From positions 2,435,984-2,499,983 of the forward strand of contig NZ_BMKQ01000001.1 of the NCBI RefSeq assembly GCF_014644415.1: a stretch of DNA of 64,000 bases. The letters run 5' to 3'. Under the pieces are notes generated by a model. That model ran no database searches and had not been told where the DNA came from. It saw only the letters and a list, made by a program, of their open reading frames with translations. Shown piece by piece: positions 24,688-32,982 of this stretch (the first letter of the stretch is position 1; each line of letters starts with the position of its first letter). The position numbers were made by a program, and so were the translations under genes. The DNA is from Marmoricola endophyticus (GTDB lineage: Bacteria; Actinomycetota; Actinomycetes; Propionibacteriales; Nocardioidaceae).

Positions 24688-27086
24688 TCACTCCAGGGCG
24701 AGCCCGGCGGCCGGTGCCGTACGCGCGGCCCGCCGAGCGGGGAGCAGGCAGGCGGCGAGGCCGGCCACCAGCGCGAGGAGGAGCACCAGCCCCAGCTGTC
24801 CGACGGGGACGACGACGTGCACCCCGGTGTCGGGGACGGCCGGCGCGATGACGGCCGCGACGCCGACCGAGGCGTACGCCGCGCCCACGGCGATCCCGAT
24901 CGCGCCCGTCACCACCGCCAGCAGCACCGCCTCGGCGGCGAGCATCCGCCGCAGCTGTCCGCGCGTCAGCCCCAGCGCCCGCAGCAGGGCGTGCTCGCGG
25001 CCACGCTCGAGCACGGACAGACCGAGGGTGTTCGCGATCCCGAGCAGGGCGATCACCAGGGCGATCGAGAGCAGCCCGACGACGGTGTAGAGGACGACGT
25101 CGAGCTGGAGCAGCACGTACGCCCGGTCGGACAGCGACTCGCTCAGGTCCGCGCCGGACGCGCGGGCCACGCTCCCGAGCGCGGCGACCACGTCGTCGGC
25201 GTCGGAGCGGCCGTCGCTGCCGCGGACCCACACCGCACGGGTGCTCGCGCCGCCGAGCCGGTCGAGCTCGGCGGACGCGACGTAGACGCCGTCGACGCCG
25301 GGCGCCGGCTCCGCCCGGAGCGTGACCGCGCGTCCGTCGCGCACCAGGCGGATCCGTCGCTGGTCCGCCATCTCGTTCAGCAGCGCGGGGGAGACGTACG
25401 CCGTCCCGGCCGCCGGCCGTGCGTACGCGGGTGCCCCGCGCGCCAGGCTGCCGCCCGGCGCGCCGAGCACGGTGACCTCGCCCAGCCCGGCCGCTCGCGC
25501 CGTCGTCCCCCGCACGGGTGCGGCGCCGACGACCCCGTCGATGCCGCGCACGCGCTCGGCCACCTCCGGCGCGAGCGGGCGCGAGGAGGAGAGGACGGCG
25601 TCGACCGGGTGGTCGTGGTCCATCGCCCCGACCACGGACCCGCGCACGCTCGCGCTGCCGACGACCAGCCCGGTCACCAGGGTGGTGCCCACGAGCAGGG
25701 ACGCCGCGGTGGCGGCCGTACGACGAGGGTGGCGGCAGGCGTTGGCCGCCGCCAGCCGGGTCGGTGCCCCGCCCAGACGCCCGAGGGGCGCCGCGACGGC
25801 CCGGATGCAGGCCGGCACGACCACGGGGCCGAGCGCGAGCAGCCCGCCGAAGGAGGCGAAGCCGCCCAGCAGCATCACCGGCAGGGAGTGGACGACCGCG
25901 GCGAGCGCGAGGAGGGCGGTCCCGCCGGCCGCGAGGACCAGGCCCAGACCGATCCGACCGGCGCCGGCGACCGTGCGGGGGTCGACCGCGCCGAGCGGGC
26001 GCAGGGCCGCGAGCGGCTCGATGCGCGTCGTACGACGCGACGGCACGACCGACGCGAGCAGGGTGACCAGCACCCCGAGGACCCAGCCGCCGACGGCCCA
26101 GGCCGGCGCGACGTGGGCCTCGCCGACCGGCGCACCCGGAGCGACGGCGTGCACCACGGTCACGATCAGGTGCCCGAGCCCGGTCCCGACGGCCAGCGCC
26201 AGCGTGCTCGCTCCCATGCCGATCACCAGCGCCTCGGTGCGCACGGAGCGGCGCACCTGCTGACGGGACGCGCCCACGCACCGCAGCAGCGCCAGCTCGC
26301 GCTGCCGCTGCGCCAGCAGCACGGAGAACGTGTTGGCGATGACCAGCACCGAGACGAACAGCGCGACGGCGGCGAAGCCGAGCAGCACCGCCGACACCGC
26401 GTCCACGCCGCGGGTCAGCTCCTGCGCCCGGTGCTGGAGGAAGTCCTCGGCGCTCGTGACGCCGGCCCGGTCCGGCAGGCCGGCGGCCCGTACGTCGGCG
26501 GGCGTGGCACCCCCGCCCACGACGACCGCGGAGACGAGGGTGTCCCCGCGCAGCCGGGCCAGGTCGGGCCAGGTCAGGAGGGCCGCGTCGTCCGCGGAAC
26601 GGGTCAGCCCGACGACGCGGGCGGTCACCGTGTCACCGGCCCTGCCCACCACGATCTCGTCGCCGACCCGTACGCCGAGCGCGGCCGCGCGGTCGCTCGC
26701 CACCAGCGCCTGGCCCGGGCCGGTGGGGAAGCGGCCGGAGGTCAGCCGCTCGGGACGCAGCGCCGCGTCGGTGGCGACCGTGCCGACGGCGACGTCGTCA
26801 CCCGCCCGCGTGCCGCTGGAGGACACCGGGACCCGCGCCGTGGCGACCACCCGCGTCGGGAGTCGCAGGGCGGCCACGGCGGCACTGGCCCGGCCGGGTC
26901 CAGGTCCTCGACGACGGTGGAGGCGCCCGGGTACGACGCGCTCAGCCCGGACAGCAGCCCGTCCTTCGTGGCCGAGGCGAGGCAGGAGGTGACCAGCACG
27001 AACGAGACGCCGCCGAGCACGGCGAGCACGGCGGCGACGTAGCGCCGTCCGTGCGCACGGACGGAGGCGAGGACCACGGTGCGCAT
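24688..27086 (-). pseudogene. FtsX-like ABC transporter permease, frameshifted near the N-terminus
   Basis: An MacB/FtsX-type permease with two FtsX domains that would work with the ATPase encoded just upstream. The true N-terminus, MRTVVLASVRAHGRRYVAAVLAV with a first membrane helix, reads from the ATG at 27086 through VVEDLDPAG and then loses frame near 26890-26896. The remaining protein (ASAAVAALRLPTRVV onward, about 735 residues, with membrane segments in FtsX pattern) is open in another frame to the stop. The span of 2,399 bases is one short of a multiple of three, so one missing base in the GGCCGGGCC run would explain it. Either a real lesion or a sequencing error. Confidence 0.82.
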
Positions 27087-27820
27087 CAGGCGACACCTCG
27101 TCGGTGGTCCGCGACCCGACCGTCCTCGATGACCACGACCTCGTCGGCGTGCGACGCGGCACCCTCGTCGTGGGTCACCATCACCACCGTCTGGCCGAGC
27201 TCGTCGACGCTGCGCCGCAGCACACCGAGCACGTCGGCCGAGGAGCGGCTGTCGAGGTTGCCGGTCGGCTCGTCGGCGAAGACGATGTCCGGCCGGGTGA
27301 CCAGCGCGCGAGCGACCGCGACGCGCTGCTGCTGACCGCCCGACAGCGCGCTCGGCCGGTGGCCCATGCGGTCGCGCAGGCCGAGCACGTCCACGACGTA
27401 CGACTGCCACTCGCGGTCCTGCGACGTCGGCCGGCGGCCGGCCAGCTCGAAGGGCAGGACGACGTTCTGCTCCGCGGTGAGCATCGGCAGCAGGTTGAAG
27501 GCCTGGAAGACGAAGCCGACGTGGTCGCGCCGGAAGCGGGTGAGCGCCGCGTCGTCGAGCGCCCGGCCGTCGGCGGCGAGCTCGGTCCCACCGACGACGA
27601 CGGTGCCCGAGGTCGGGGTGTCGAGGCCGGCGAGGCAGTGCATGAGGGTCGACTTCCCGGAGCCCGACGGGCCGACGACGGCGGTGAAGGTACCGGTCGT
27701 GATGTCGAGGTCGACGCCGGCGAGGGCGTCGACCCGGGTGGCGCCGCTGCCGTAGCTGCGGGTCAGGCCGCGAGCGCTGGCGGCCGCGGTGCGGACGGGG
27801 TCCGGTGTCGTGGAGGTCAT
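27086..27820 (-). CDS. ABC transporter ATP-binding protein (LolD/MacB type)
   Basis: A 244-residue ATPase with GPSGSGKSTLMHCLAGLD (Walker A, residues about 49-66), a Q-loop in FVFQAFNLLPMLTAEQN, the signature LSGGQQQRVAVARAL and ADEPTGNLDS. The pattern is that of the LolD/MacB/FtsE group, which pairs with FtsX-like permeases. Its stop overlaps the permease ATG by one base. TAGCGT lies seven bases before its start, suggesting a leaderless transcript. A response regulator and histidine kinase lie just upstream on the same strand and may control it. Confidence 0.92.
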   Translation of the reverse strand: MTSTTPDPVRTAAASARGLTRSYGSGATRVDALAGVDLDITTGTFTAVVGPSGSGKSTLMHCLAGLDTPTSGTVVVGGTELAADGRALDDAALTRFRRDHVGFVFQAFNLLPMLTAEQNVVLPFELAGRRPTSQDREWQSYVVDVLGLRDRMGHRPSALSGGQQQRVAVARALVTRPDIVFADEPTGNLDSRSSADVLGVLRRSVDELGQTVVMVTHDEGAASHADEVVVIEDGRVADHRRGVA

Positions 27821-27827
27821 GAGGGCG

Positions 27828-27833
27828 ACGCTA
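27828..27833 (-). promoter_or_regulatory. Leaderless -10 box of the ABC operon
   Basis: TAGCGT on the minus strand, seven bases before the ATG at 27820. Confidence 0.5.
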
Positions 27834-27909
27834 GGAACGCGCGAGCCCGGCGGCGTCCGGCCGTGGTCGGCACCTGCCGGGGCCGTCGTACGACCCGGGT
27901 ATGACGTCC

Positions 27910-28566
27910 CTAGCCGCGACCGACCAGCCCCGACTCGTACGCCAGGACGACCAGCTGGACCCGGTCGCGGGAGCCGGTCTTGGCCAGCAGGCGTCCGACG
28001 TGGGTCTTCACCGTCGCCTCGGCGACGACGAGGTCGGCGGCGATCTCGGTGTTGGAGCGTCCGCGGGCGACGAGGAGCAGCACCTCGCGCTCACGCTCGG
28101 TGAGACCCGCCTGGTCCAGGGAGCTGGTGCTCGGGGTCTCGGGTGCCGCGGCGAAGTGCTCCAGCAGCCGCCGGGTCGTCGAGGGTGCCACCACCGAGTC
28201 ACCCGCCTGCACGGCGCGGATCGCGTCGAGCAGGGCGGCGGGTGGGGTGTCCTTGAGGAGGAAGCCGGAGGCGCCGGCCCGGATCGCGGCGAACGCGTAC
28301 TCGTCGAGGTCGAAGGTGGTCAGCACCAGCACTCGCGGCCCGTCCGGGCGCCCGGCGAGCAGGCGGGTCGCCTCGACGCCGTCCATCCGCGGCATGCGTA
28401 CGTCCATCAGCACGACGTCGGCGTGCGCCGCCGCGACGCTGTCCAGCGCCGCCTGGCCGTCGCCGGCCTCGCCCACGACCTCGAGGTCGGGCTGGCTGTC
28501 GACGAGCATCCGGAAGCCGGCCCGCACCAGCTCCTGGTCGTCGACGAGGAAGACCCGTGCCGTCAT
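27910..28566 (-). CDS. NarL/LuxR-type response regulator
   Basis: A 218-residue regulator with an N-terminal receiver (FLVDDQELVRAGF; phospho-acceptor Asp55 in VVLMDVRMPRMDG; conserved Thr and Lys in LTTF and LLKD) and a C-terminal LuxR helix-turn-helix (LTEREREVLLLVARGRSN, EIAADLVVAEATVKTHV). Its ATG overlaps the kinase stop by four bases. The ABC exporter genes follow 90 bases downstream, a common arrangement in actinobacteria for sensing and exporting envelope-active compounds; the stimulus is unknown. Confidence 0.93.
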   Translation of the reverse strand: MTARVFLVDDQELVRAGFRMLVDSQPDLEVVGEAGDGQAALDSVAAAHADVVLMDVRMPRMDGVEATRLLAGRPDGPRVLVLTTFDLDEYAFAAIRAGASGFLLKDTPPAALLDAIRAVQAGDSVVAPSTTRRLLEHFAAAPETPSTSSLDQAGLTEREREVLLLVARGRSNTEIAADLVVAEATVKTHVGRLLAKTGSRDRVQLVVLAYESGLVGRG

Positions 28567-29750
28567 CGCGGACCACCCCCGTAGGGCAGCGTCGCGCGGA
28601 CCTCGAAGCCTCCGCTCGGACTCGGGCCGGCCTCGACGCGACCCCCGTGGACCGCGGCTCGCTCGCGCATGCCGACCAGGCCGTGGCCGCCGGGGGCCGG
28701 CTCGCCTCCGACGCCGTGGTCGCGGACGCGCAGGTGCAGGACCCCGTCGGCGGCGCGGACGGCGACGTCGACGCGGACACCGGTGCCGGCGTGCTTGCGG
28801 ACGTTGGTCAGCGACTCCTGGACGATCCGGTACGCCGCGAGCCCGACGCCGGGGCCGACCTCGGGGAGCGCCTCGGGCAGGTCCGCCGACAGCGTCAGTC
28901 CCGGTCCGGGGTCCTGGGCGAGCAGGAAGCGGAGGTCGTCCAGGCCCGGCTGCGGCCTCGTCCCGGTCGGGTCCTCCGAGCGCAGCAGCCCGAGCATCCG
29001 CCGCATCTCGGCCAGCGACTCCCGACCGGTCGCCGCGATCGTCTCCAGCGCCGGCGCGGCCCGCCCCGGGTCCTGGGAGAGCTGGTAGCGCGCCCCGTCG
29101 GCCTGGACGACCATCACCGACAGGCCGTGGGCCACCACGTCGTGCATCTCGCGCGCGATCCGCGCACGTTCGTCGGACGCGGCGAGCTCGGCCTGCTGGG
29201 CGGCCTCGCGCTCCAGGCGCACACCGCGGTCGATCAGCTGGTCGACGTACGCCCGGCGGGTGCGGCCCAGCAGGCCCAGCGCCGCCGAGGCCACCACGAC
29301 GACGGCGCAGAACACGGCGCCGCCGACGACCGGAACCAGGTCACCGCCTCGCGCCAGCCAGTCCACCGGACCGACGACGGCCCCGGCCAGGCCGGCGACG
29401 AGGGCGACCACCAGTCGGGTGCGGTCGGCGTACGCGGCGACGGAGTAGACCGTCACCGGGACGGCCAGCTGTCCCCAGCCCGGCTGGTCGGTGAGGAGCA
29501 CCTGGAGGACGCTCAGGACGGTCACCGCGGCCAGGCAGGTGCCGGGGCGTACGCGGCGCCCGACCAGCGGCAGGACCTGCAGCGCGGCGAGCAGGGCCGG
29601 CAGCGGCTGGAACGCGCCGCCGCGCGCGAGACCGAGGTAGTAGAACGCCACCACGACGAGGCCGACCAGCACGATGCCGACGTCCAGCGCCACCCCGCGC
29701 GGGCGGGCCCACGGGCCTCGGGCCTCCTCGGCGAAGGTCGGGTCGGACAT
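28563..29750 (-). CDS. Sensor histidine kinase (HisKA_3 family)
   Basis: A 395-residue membrane kinase with four to five N-terminal membrane segments (residues about 20-150), a HisKA_3 dimerisation domain with the phospho-accepting His in IAREMHDVVAHGLSVMVVQ, and a HATPase domain with LTNVRKHAG (N-box) and GGHGLVGMRERA (G-box). There is no large extracellular sensor, so it likely detects signals in or at the membrane. It is coupled to the response regulator by a four-base overlap. A TAGTCT box lies seven bases before the ATG. Confidence 0.92.
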   Translation of the reverse strand: MSDPTFAEEARGPWARPRGVALDVGIVLVGLVVVAFYYLGLARGGAFQPLPALLAALQVLPLVGRRVRPGTCLAAVTVLSVLQVLLTDQPGWGQLAVPVTVYSVAAYADRTRLVVALVAGLAGAVVGPVDWLARGGDLVPVVGGAVFCAVVVVASAALGLLGRTRRAYVDQLIDRGVRLEREAAQQAELAASDERARIAREMHDVVAHGLSVMVVQADGARYQLSQDPGRAAPALETIAATGRESLAEMRRMLGLLRSEDPTGTRPQPGLDDLRFLLAQDPGPGLTLSADLPEALPEVGPGVGLAAYRIVQESLTNVRKHAGTGVRVDVAVRAADGVLHLRVRDHGVGGEPAPGGHGLVGMRERAAVHGGRVEAGPSPSGGFEVRATLPYGGGPR

Positions 29751-29786
29751 GGCGCCGAGACTAGAGGCGGCCGCGGACCGTCGTCG

Positions 29787-30536
29787 TCAGACCACGGTCG
29801 GATCCTGCTGGTCGGCCAGCGCGGCGAGCAGGTCGGCGTACGGGGGCGCGTCCGGGTCGATCAGCGACATGTGGTCGATGCCGTCCAGCTCGCGCAGGTC
29901 GATCCACGGGTGCCGGGCGACGAGCCCCTGGGCGTTGGCCAGCGGCACCGGTGCGTCGGCGGTGCCGTGCAGCACCGTGACGGGGTACGTCGGCCTCGCC
30001 TCCAGCAGCTGCGCGGGGTCGGCGTCGCGAGGCACGTCGGTCCCACCCAGGAAGTCGATCGCCGCACCGGCGCCCATGCGGGTCGCCACCGCGTCGACCA
30101 GGTCGGCGACCGGCGCGAGCGCGACGACGCCGGCGGCGGGCTTGCCGCGGCCCGCCAGCCAGAGTGCGAGGTGGCCCCCGGCCGAGTGCCCGACCAGGTG
30201 GGCGGGGCCGCTCTCGACGCCGAGCGTGGCGAGCAGCGCCGGGAGGGCGTCGTACGCCGCCTCGACGTCCTCGCAGGTGGTCGGCCAGCCGCCGGCCTCG
30301 TCGCCGAGGTCGTCGCCGGGTCCGGGGACCCTGCGGTACTCCGGCAGGGCGGCGACGTACCCCTCGCGCGCCAGCGCCGCCCCCAGCGGCAGCGTGCCGG
30401 TCACGTCGTACACCTGCCGCCAGAAGCCGCCGTGGAGCAGGAGGACGACCCCGCGCGCCGGGCCGTCGGGCAGGAACACGTCGATGGTGGCGGTGGGACG
30501 GTCGGCGTAGCGGAGGACGGCGTCGGCGGTGGTCAC
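29787..30536 (-). CDS. Alpha/beta hydrolase, kynurenine formamidase-like
   Basis: A 249-residue hydrolase with the HGG oxyanion motif (LLLHGGFWRQVYD, residues about 34-46), the nucleophile elbow GHSAGGHLALWLAG, and the acid and His in LHGTADAPVPL and DGIDHMSLID. HGGFW, the EYRR segment and GGWPTTCEDV resemble the esterase-type kynurenine formamidases that open N-formylkynurenine, but no other tryptophan-pathway gene is near. Carboxylesterase activity is the alternative. The GTG start is chosen because the upstream extension would run through the divergent gene. Confidence 0.78.
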   Translation of the reverse strand: MTTADAVLRYADRPTATIDVFLPDGPARGVVLLLHGGFWRQVYDVTGTLPLGAALAREGYVAALPEYRRVPGPGDDLGDEAGGWPTTCEDVEAAYDALPALLATLGVESGPAHLVGHSAGGHLALWLAGRGKPAAGVVALAPVADLVDAVATRMGAGAAIDFLGGTDVPRDADPAQLLEARPTYPVTVLHGTADAPVPLANAQGLVARHPWIDLRELDGIDHMSLIDPDAPPYADLLAALADQQDPTVV

Positions 30537-30581
30537 GCACACCACCTTCGCACTGCCCGGCGTCAGGTCCGGGTGTCGGCC

Positions 30582-30587
30582 TAGGGT
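30582..30587 (+). promoter_or_regulatory. Leaderless -10 box of the DUF4177-RidA operon
   Basis: TAGGGT lies exactly six bases before the ATG at 30594. The divergent hydrolase starts at 30536. Confidence 0.7.
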
Positions 30588-30593
30588 GCGGGC

Positions 30594-30746
30594 ATGACCA
30601 AGTGGGAGTACCAGGTGGCGCCGATTCCGCTCCACAACGAGACGATGATGCTCAACAACTTCGGGGACATGGGCTTCGAGCTCGTGCACATCGAGAAGAA
30701 CGAGCAGGGTGGCCTGATCGCGTTCCTCAAGAAGCCGAAGGACTGA
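30594..30746 (+). CDS. 50-residue conserved protein (DUF4177-like, Rv3678A-like)
   Basis: A short gene encoding 50 residues: it starts MTKWEYQVAPIPLHNETMM, continues NNFGDMGFELVHIEKNEQGG and ends in KKPKD. The WEY..., GFELV and C-terminal basic pattern fit the DUF4177 group of small beta-rich proteins. It sits two bases ahead of ridA, and a small gene in the same place is known beside RidA in mycobacteria. TAGGGT six bases upstream argues for a leaderless message. Function unknown. Confidence 0.88.
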   Translation: MTKWEYQVAPIPLHNETMMLNNFGDMGFELVHIEKNEQGGLIAFLKKPKD

Positions 30747-30748
30747 GC

Positions 30749-31207
30749 GTGACTCCCGAGGAGCGCCTCGCGGAGCTGGGCCTGAGCGTCCCGCAGGTGG
30801 CGGCGCCGGTCGCGGCGTACGTCCCCGCCGTGCGCGACGGCGACCACGTCCTCACCTCCGGGCAGCTGCCGATGCGCGAGGGGTCCCTGCTCGCGACCGG
30901 CAAGGTCGGGGGAGAGGTGTCGCTGGAGACCGCGGTCGAGTGCGCCCGGCAGTGCGCGCTGAACGCGCTGGCCGCGATCCGGGCCGAGGTCGGCGAGCTC
31001 TCGGCGGTGACCCGGGTCGTCAAGGTGGTCGCCTTCGTCGCCTCGACGTCCGACTTCACCGCCCAGCCCCAGGTCGCCAACGGCGTCTCCGAGCTGCTCG
31101 GCGAGGTCTTCGGGGAGGCCGGCGTGCACGCCCGCTCGGCCGTCGGCGTGCCGGTGCTGCCGCTGGACGCGCCGGTCGAGGTCGAGCTGACGGTGTCGCT
31201 CGCGTGA
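30749..31207 (+). CDS. RidA-family reactive intermediate deaminase
   Basis: A 152-residue YjgF/RidA protein that hydrolyses reactive enamine/imine intermediates such as 2-aminoacrylate. Visible family segments are VRDGDHVLTSGQLPMREG (residues about 28-45), a conserved AECARQCALNALAAI-like helix, and a C-terminal HARSAVGVPVLPLDAPVEVE, where the Arg is the usual substrate-binding residue. The length and the TSGQLP motif fit the longer actinobacterial subgroup (Rv3678c-like). The GTG start lies two bases after the preceding stop, and its own stop overlaps the NUDIX start. Confidence 0.9.
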   Translation: MTPEERLAELGLSVPQVAAPVAAYVPAVRDGDHVLTSGQLPMREGSLLATGKVGGEVSLETAVECARQCALNALAAIRAEVGELSAVTRVVKVVAFVASTSDFTAQPQVANGVSELLGEVFGEAGVHARSAVGVPVLPLDAPVEVELTVSLA

Positions 31208-32058
31208 GGCGGGTGCACCTGCCCGAGACGCTGGTCGAGCAGTACCACGCCTTCACCTCCGGCGACGCCGAGCCGGCCGTCCCGCGCGACGCCGCCACGG
31301 TGATCCTGCTGCGCGACGGCGCGTCGTCGCCCGAGGCGTACCTCCTGCGCCGGCAGACCTCGATGGCGTTCGCCGCCGGGATGTACGTCTACCCCGGCGG
31401 CGGCGTCGACCCGCGCGACGTCGACGCGGAGGTGTCCTGGGTGGGCCCGTCGCGCGAGGAGTGGTCCGAGCGGCTCGGCGTCGAGGCGAGGCAGGCGGCG
31501 GCGCTGGTCTGCGCGGCGGTGCGGGAGACGTTCGAGGAGTCGGGCGTGCTGCTCGCCGGCCCGAACGCCGACGAGGTGGTCGCGGACACGACGGGCGAGG
31601 ACTGGGAGGCCGACCGGTCGGCGCTGGAGGGCAAGGAGCTCGCCTTCACCGACTTCCTCGCGCGGCGCGGGCTGGTGCTGCGTACCGACCTGCTCGGCGC
31701 CTGGACCGCGTGGACGACACCGGTCTTCGAGCCGCGCCGCTACCGGACGTGGTTCTTCGTCGCCTCGCTGCCCGAGGGGCAGCGCACGCGCGACGTGTCG
31801 ACCGAGTCCGACGAGGTGGTCTGGCTCCCGGTCGCCGACGCGCTGGCTCAGGCCGACGCGCGGGAGATCGCGATGATGCCGCCGACGTACCTCAACGCGC
31901 TGGAGGTGGTCCAGCTCGCGAGCGTCGCCGACGTGCTCGCCGACGCGGCGGGCCGCCGGGTCGCGATGTTCACCCCGGAGCTGACCGACGAGGGGGAGGG
32001 GCCGGTGCTGTCCGTACCGCCCGAGGTGCGCCCGCTGCTCGAGGCCCTCGATGGTTGA
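31204..32058 (+). CDS. NUDIX hydrolase
   Basis: A 284-residue NUDIX protein. The box is present in a loose form: GGGVDPRD then AALVCAAVRETFEESGVLL, with the RE...EE residues that hold the metal. Between these two parts lies an insertion of about 35 residues, typical of the NUDT19/coenzyme A-type subgroup. The N-terminus has AATVILLRDG and LLRRQTSMAFAAGMYVYPGG. The GTG start overlaps the ridA stop, and its end overlaps the MBL gene by eight bases. A CoA-ester or dinucleotide substrate is probable. Confidence 0.87.
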   Translation: MRRVHLPETLVEQYHAFTSGDAEPAVPRDAATVILLRDGASSPEAYLLRRQTSMAFAAGMYVYPGGGVDPRDVDAEVSWVGPSREEWSERLGVEARQAAALVCAAVRETFEESGVLLAGPNADEVVADTTGEDWEADRSALEGKELAFTDFLARRGLVLRTDLLGAWTAWTTPVFEPRRYRTWFFVASLPEGQRTRDVSTESDEVVWLPVADALAQADAREIAMMPPTYLNALEVVQLASVADVLADAAGRRVAMFTPELTDEGEGPVLSVPPEVRPLLEALDG

Positions 32059-32863
32059 GGGGCCGTCCGGCTGGTCCGGTGGCGCGTTCGGGGACCGCGG
32101 GCTGTGCGTGCTCGCACCCAACGCCGACCAGATGACTCTCGACGGCACCAACACCTGGGTGCTGCGCGAGCCCGGGTCCGAGCGGTCGATCGTCATCGAC
32201 CCGGGCCCGCCCGTGCAGTCCCACCTCGACGCGGTGGCCGAGGCGGGCGGCGACGTCGAGGTCGTGCTGCTCACCCACCACCACCTCGACCACTCCGAGG
32301 CCGCGCGCGACTTCGCCGAGCGGGTCGGGTGCGGCGTCCGCGCCCTGGACCCGGCGTACCGGCTGGGCGGCGAGGGCCTCGGCGAGGGCGACGTCGTCGC
32401 CGTCGGCGGCACCGAGGTGCACGTCGTCGCGACGCCCGGTCACACGGCGGACTCGCTGTCCTTCTGGCTGCCGCAGGAGTCGGCCGTGCTCACCGGCGAC
32501 ACCGTGCTCGGACGGGGTACGACGGTCGTCGCGCACCCCGACGGGCAGCTCGGTGCGTACCTCGACTCCCTCGACCGGCTGCGCGACCTCGCCACCGAGC
32601 ACGGCATCGAGTCGATCTGGCCGGGTCACGGCCCGGTCATCGACGACGCCCTCGGCGCGCTGGACTTCTACCTCGCCCACCGCCGCGAGCGGCTGGACCA
32701 GGTCCGCGACGCGGTCGCCACGCTCGAGCGCTCCGACTCCCCGCCCGACGAGGACGCCCTGCCACGTAGCGTCGTCGAGATCGTGTACGCCGACGTCGAC
32801 CCCGTCCTCTGGGGCGCCGCCGAGCTCAGCGTCCGCGCCCAGCTGGCGTACCTGCACCGTTGA
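32051..32863 (+). CDS. Metallo-beta-lactamase-fold hydrolase (Rv3677c/LACTB2-like)
   Basis: A 270-residue MBL-fold protein with the zinc motif LLTHHHLDHSEAA (residues about 74-86), a second His in TPGHTADSLSFW, the Asp in VLTGDTVLG and GHGPVID near the end. The order and the C-terminal winged helix (YLAHRRERLDQVRDAV) fit the LACTB2-like endoribonuclease/hydrolase group. It is the last gene of the DUF4177-ridA-nudix-MBL operon. Its stop lies inside the first unit of a 22-bp repeat array. Confidence 0.9.
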   Translation: MVEGPSGWSGGAFGDRGLCVLAPNADQMTLDGTNTWVLREPGSERSIVIDPGPPVQSHLDAVAEAGGDVEVVLLTHHHLDHSEAARDFAERVGCGVRALDPAYRLGGEGLGEGDVVAVGGTEVHVVATPGHTADSLSFWLPQESAVLTGDTVLGRGTTVVAHPDGQLGAYLDSLDRLRDLATEHGIESIWPGHGPVIDDALGALDFYLAHRRERLDQVRDAVATLERSDSPPDEDALPRSVVEIVYADVDPVLWGAAELSVRAQLAYLHR

Positions 32864-32970
32864 GTGGTGCCCCCCACCGGGTCGAGTGGTGCTTACTCCC
32901 GGGTCGAGTGGTGCCCACTGCGGGGCCGGCCCGCGGAATGCACCACTCGAGCCGGTACGAGGCACCACTC
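32862..32970. repeat. 22-bp-period array: three forward and two inverted units
   Basis: GAGTGGTGC starts at 32862, 32884 and 32906, exactly 22 bp apart, each followed by a C-rich stretch and CCGGGTC-like end. The complement GCACCACTC starts at 32940 and 32962, again 22 bp apart. The whole can fold back on itself between the convergent MBL and marP genes and may terminate both. Arrays with the same unit occur at 36,860 and 37,943. Confidence 0.9.
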
Positions 32971-32982
32971 GACGGGCAGGGG

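Noticed and set aside
24653-26281. 542-codon alternative minus-strand frame across the permease
   Set aside because: Arg/Ala-rich reading in the wrong frame; the other frame has the FtsX membrane pattern.
24817-27042. 741-codon plus-strand frame opposite the ABC permease
   Set aside because: Gly/Arg/Asp/His-rich shadow typical of antisense reading in GC-rich DNA; no start signal or domain.
32862-32970. CRISPR array
   Set aside because: Units are 22 bp with no separate spacers, occur in both orientations and have no cas genes nearby.
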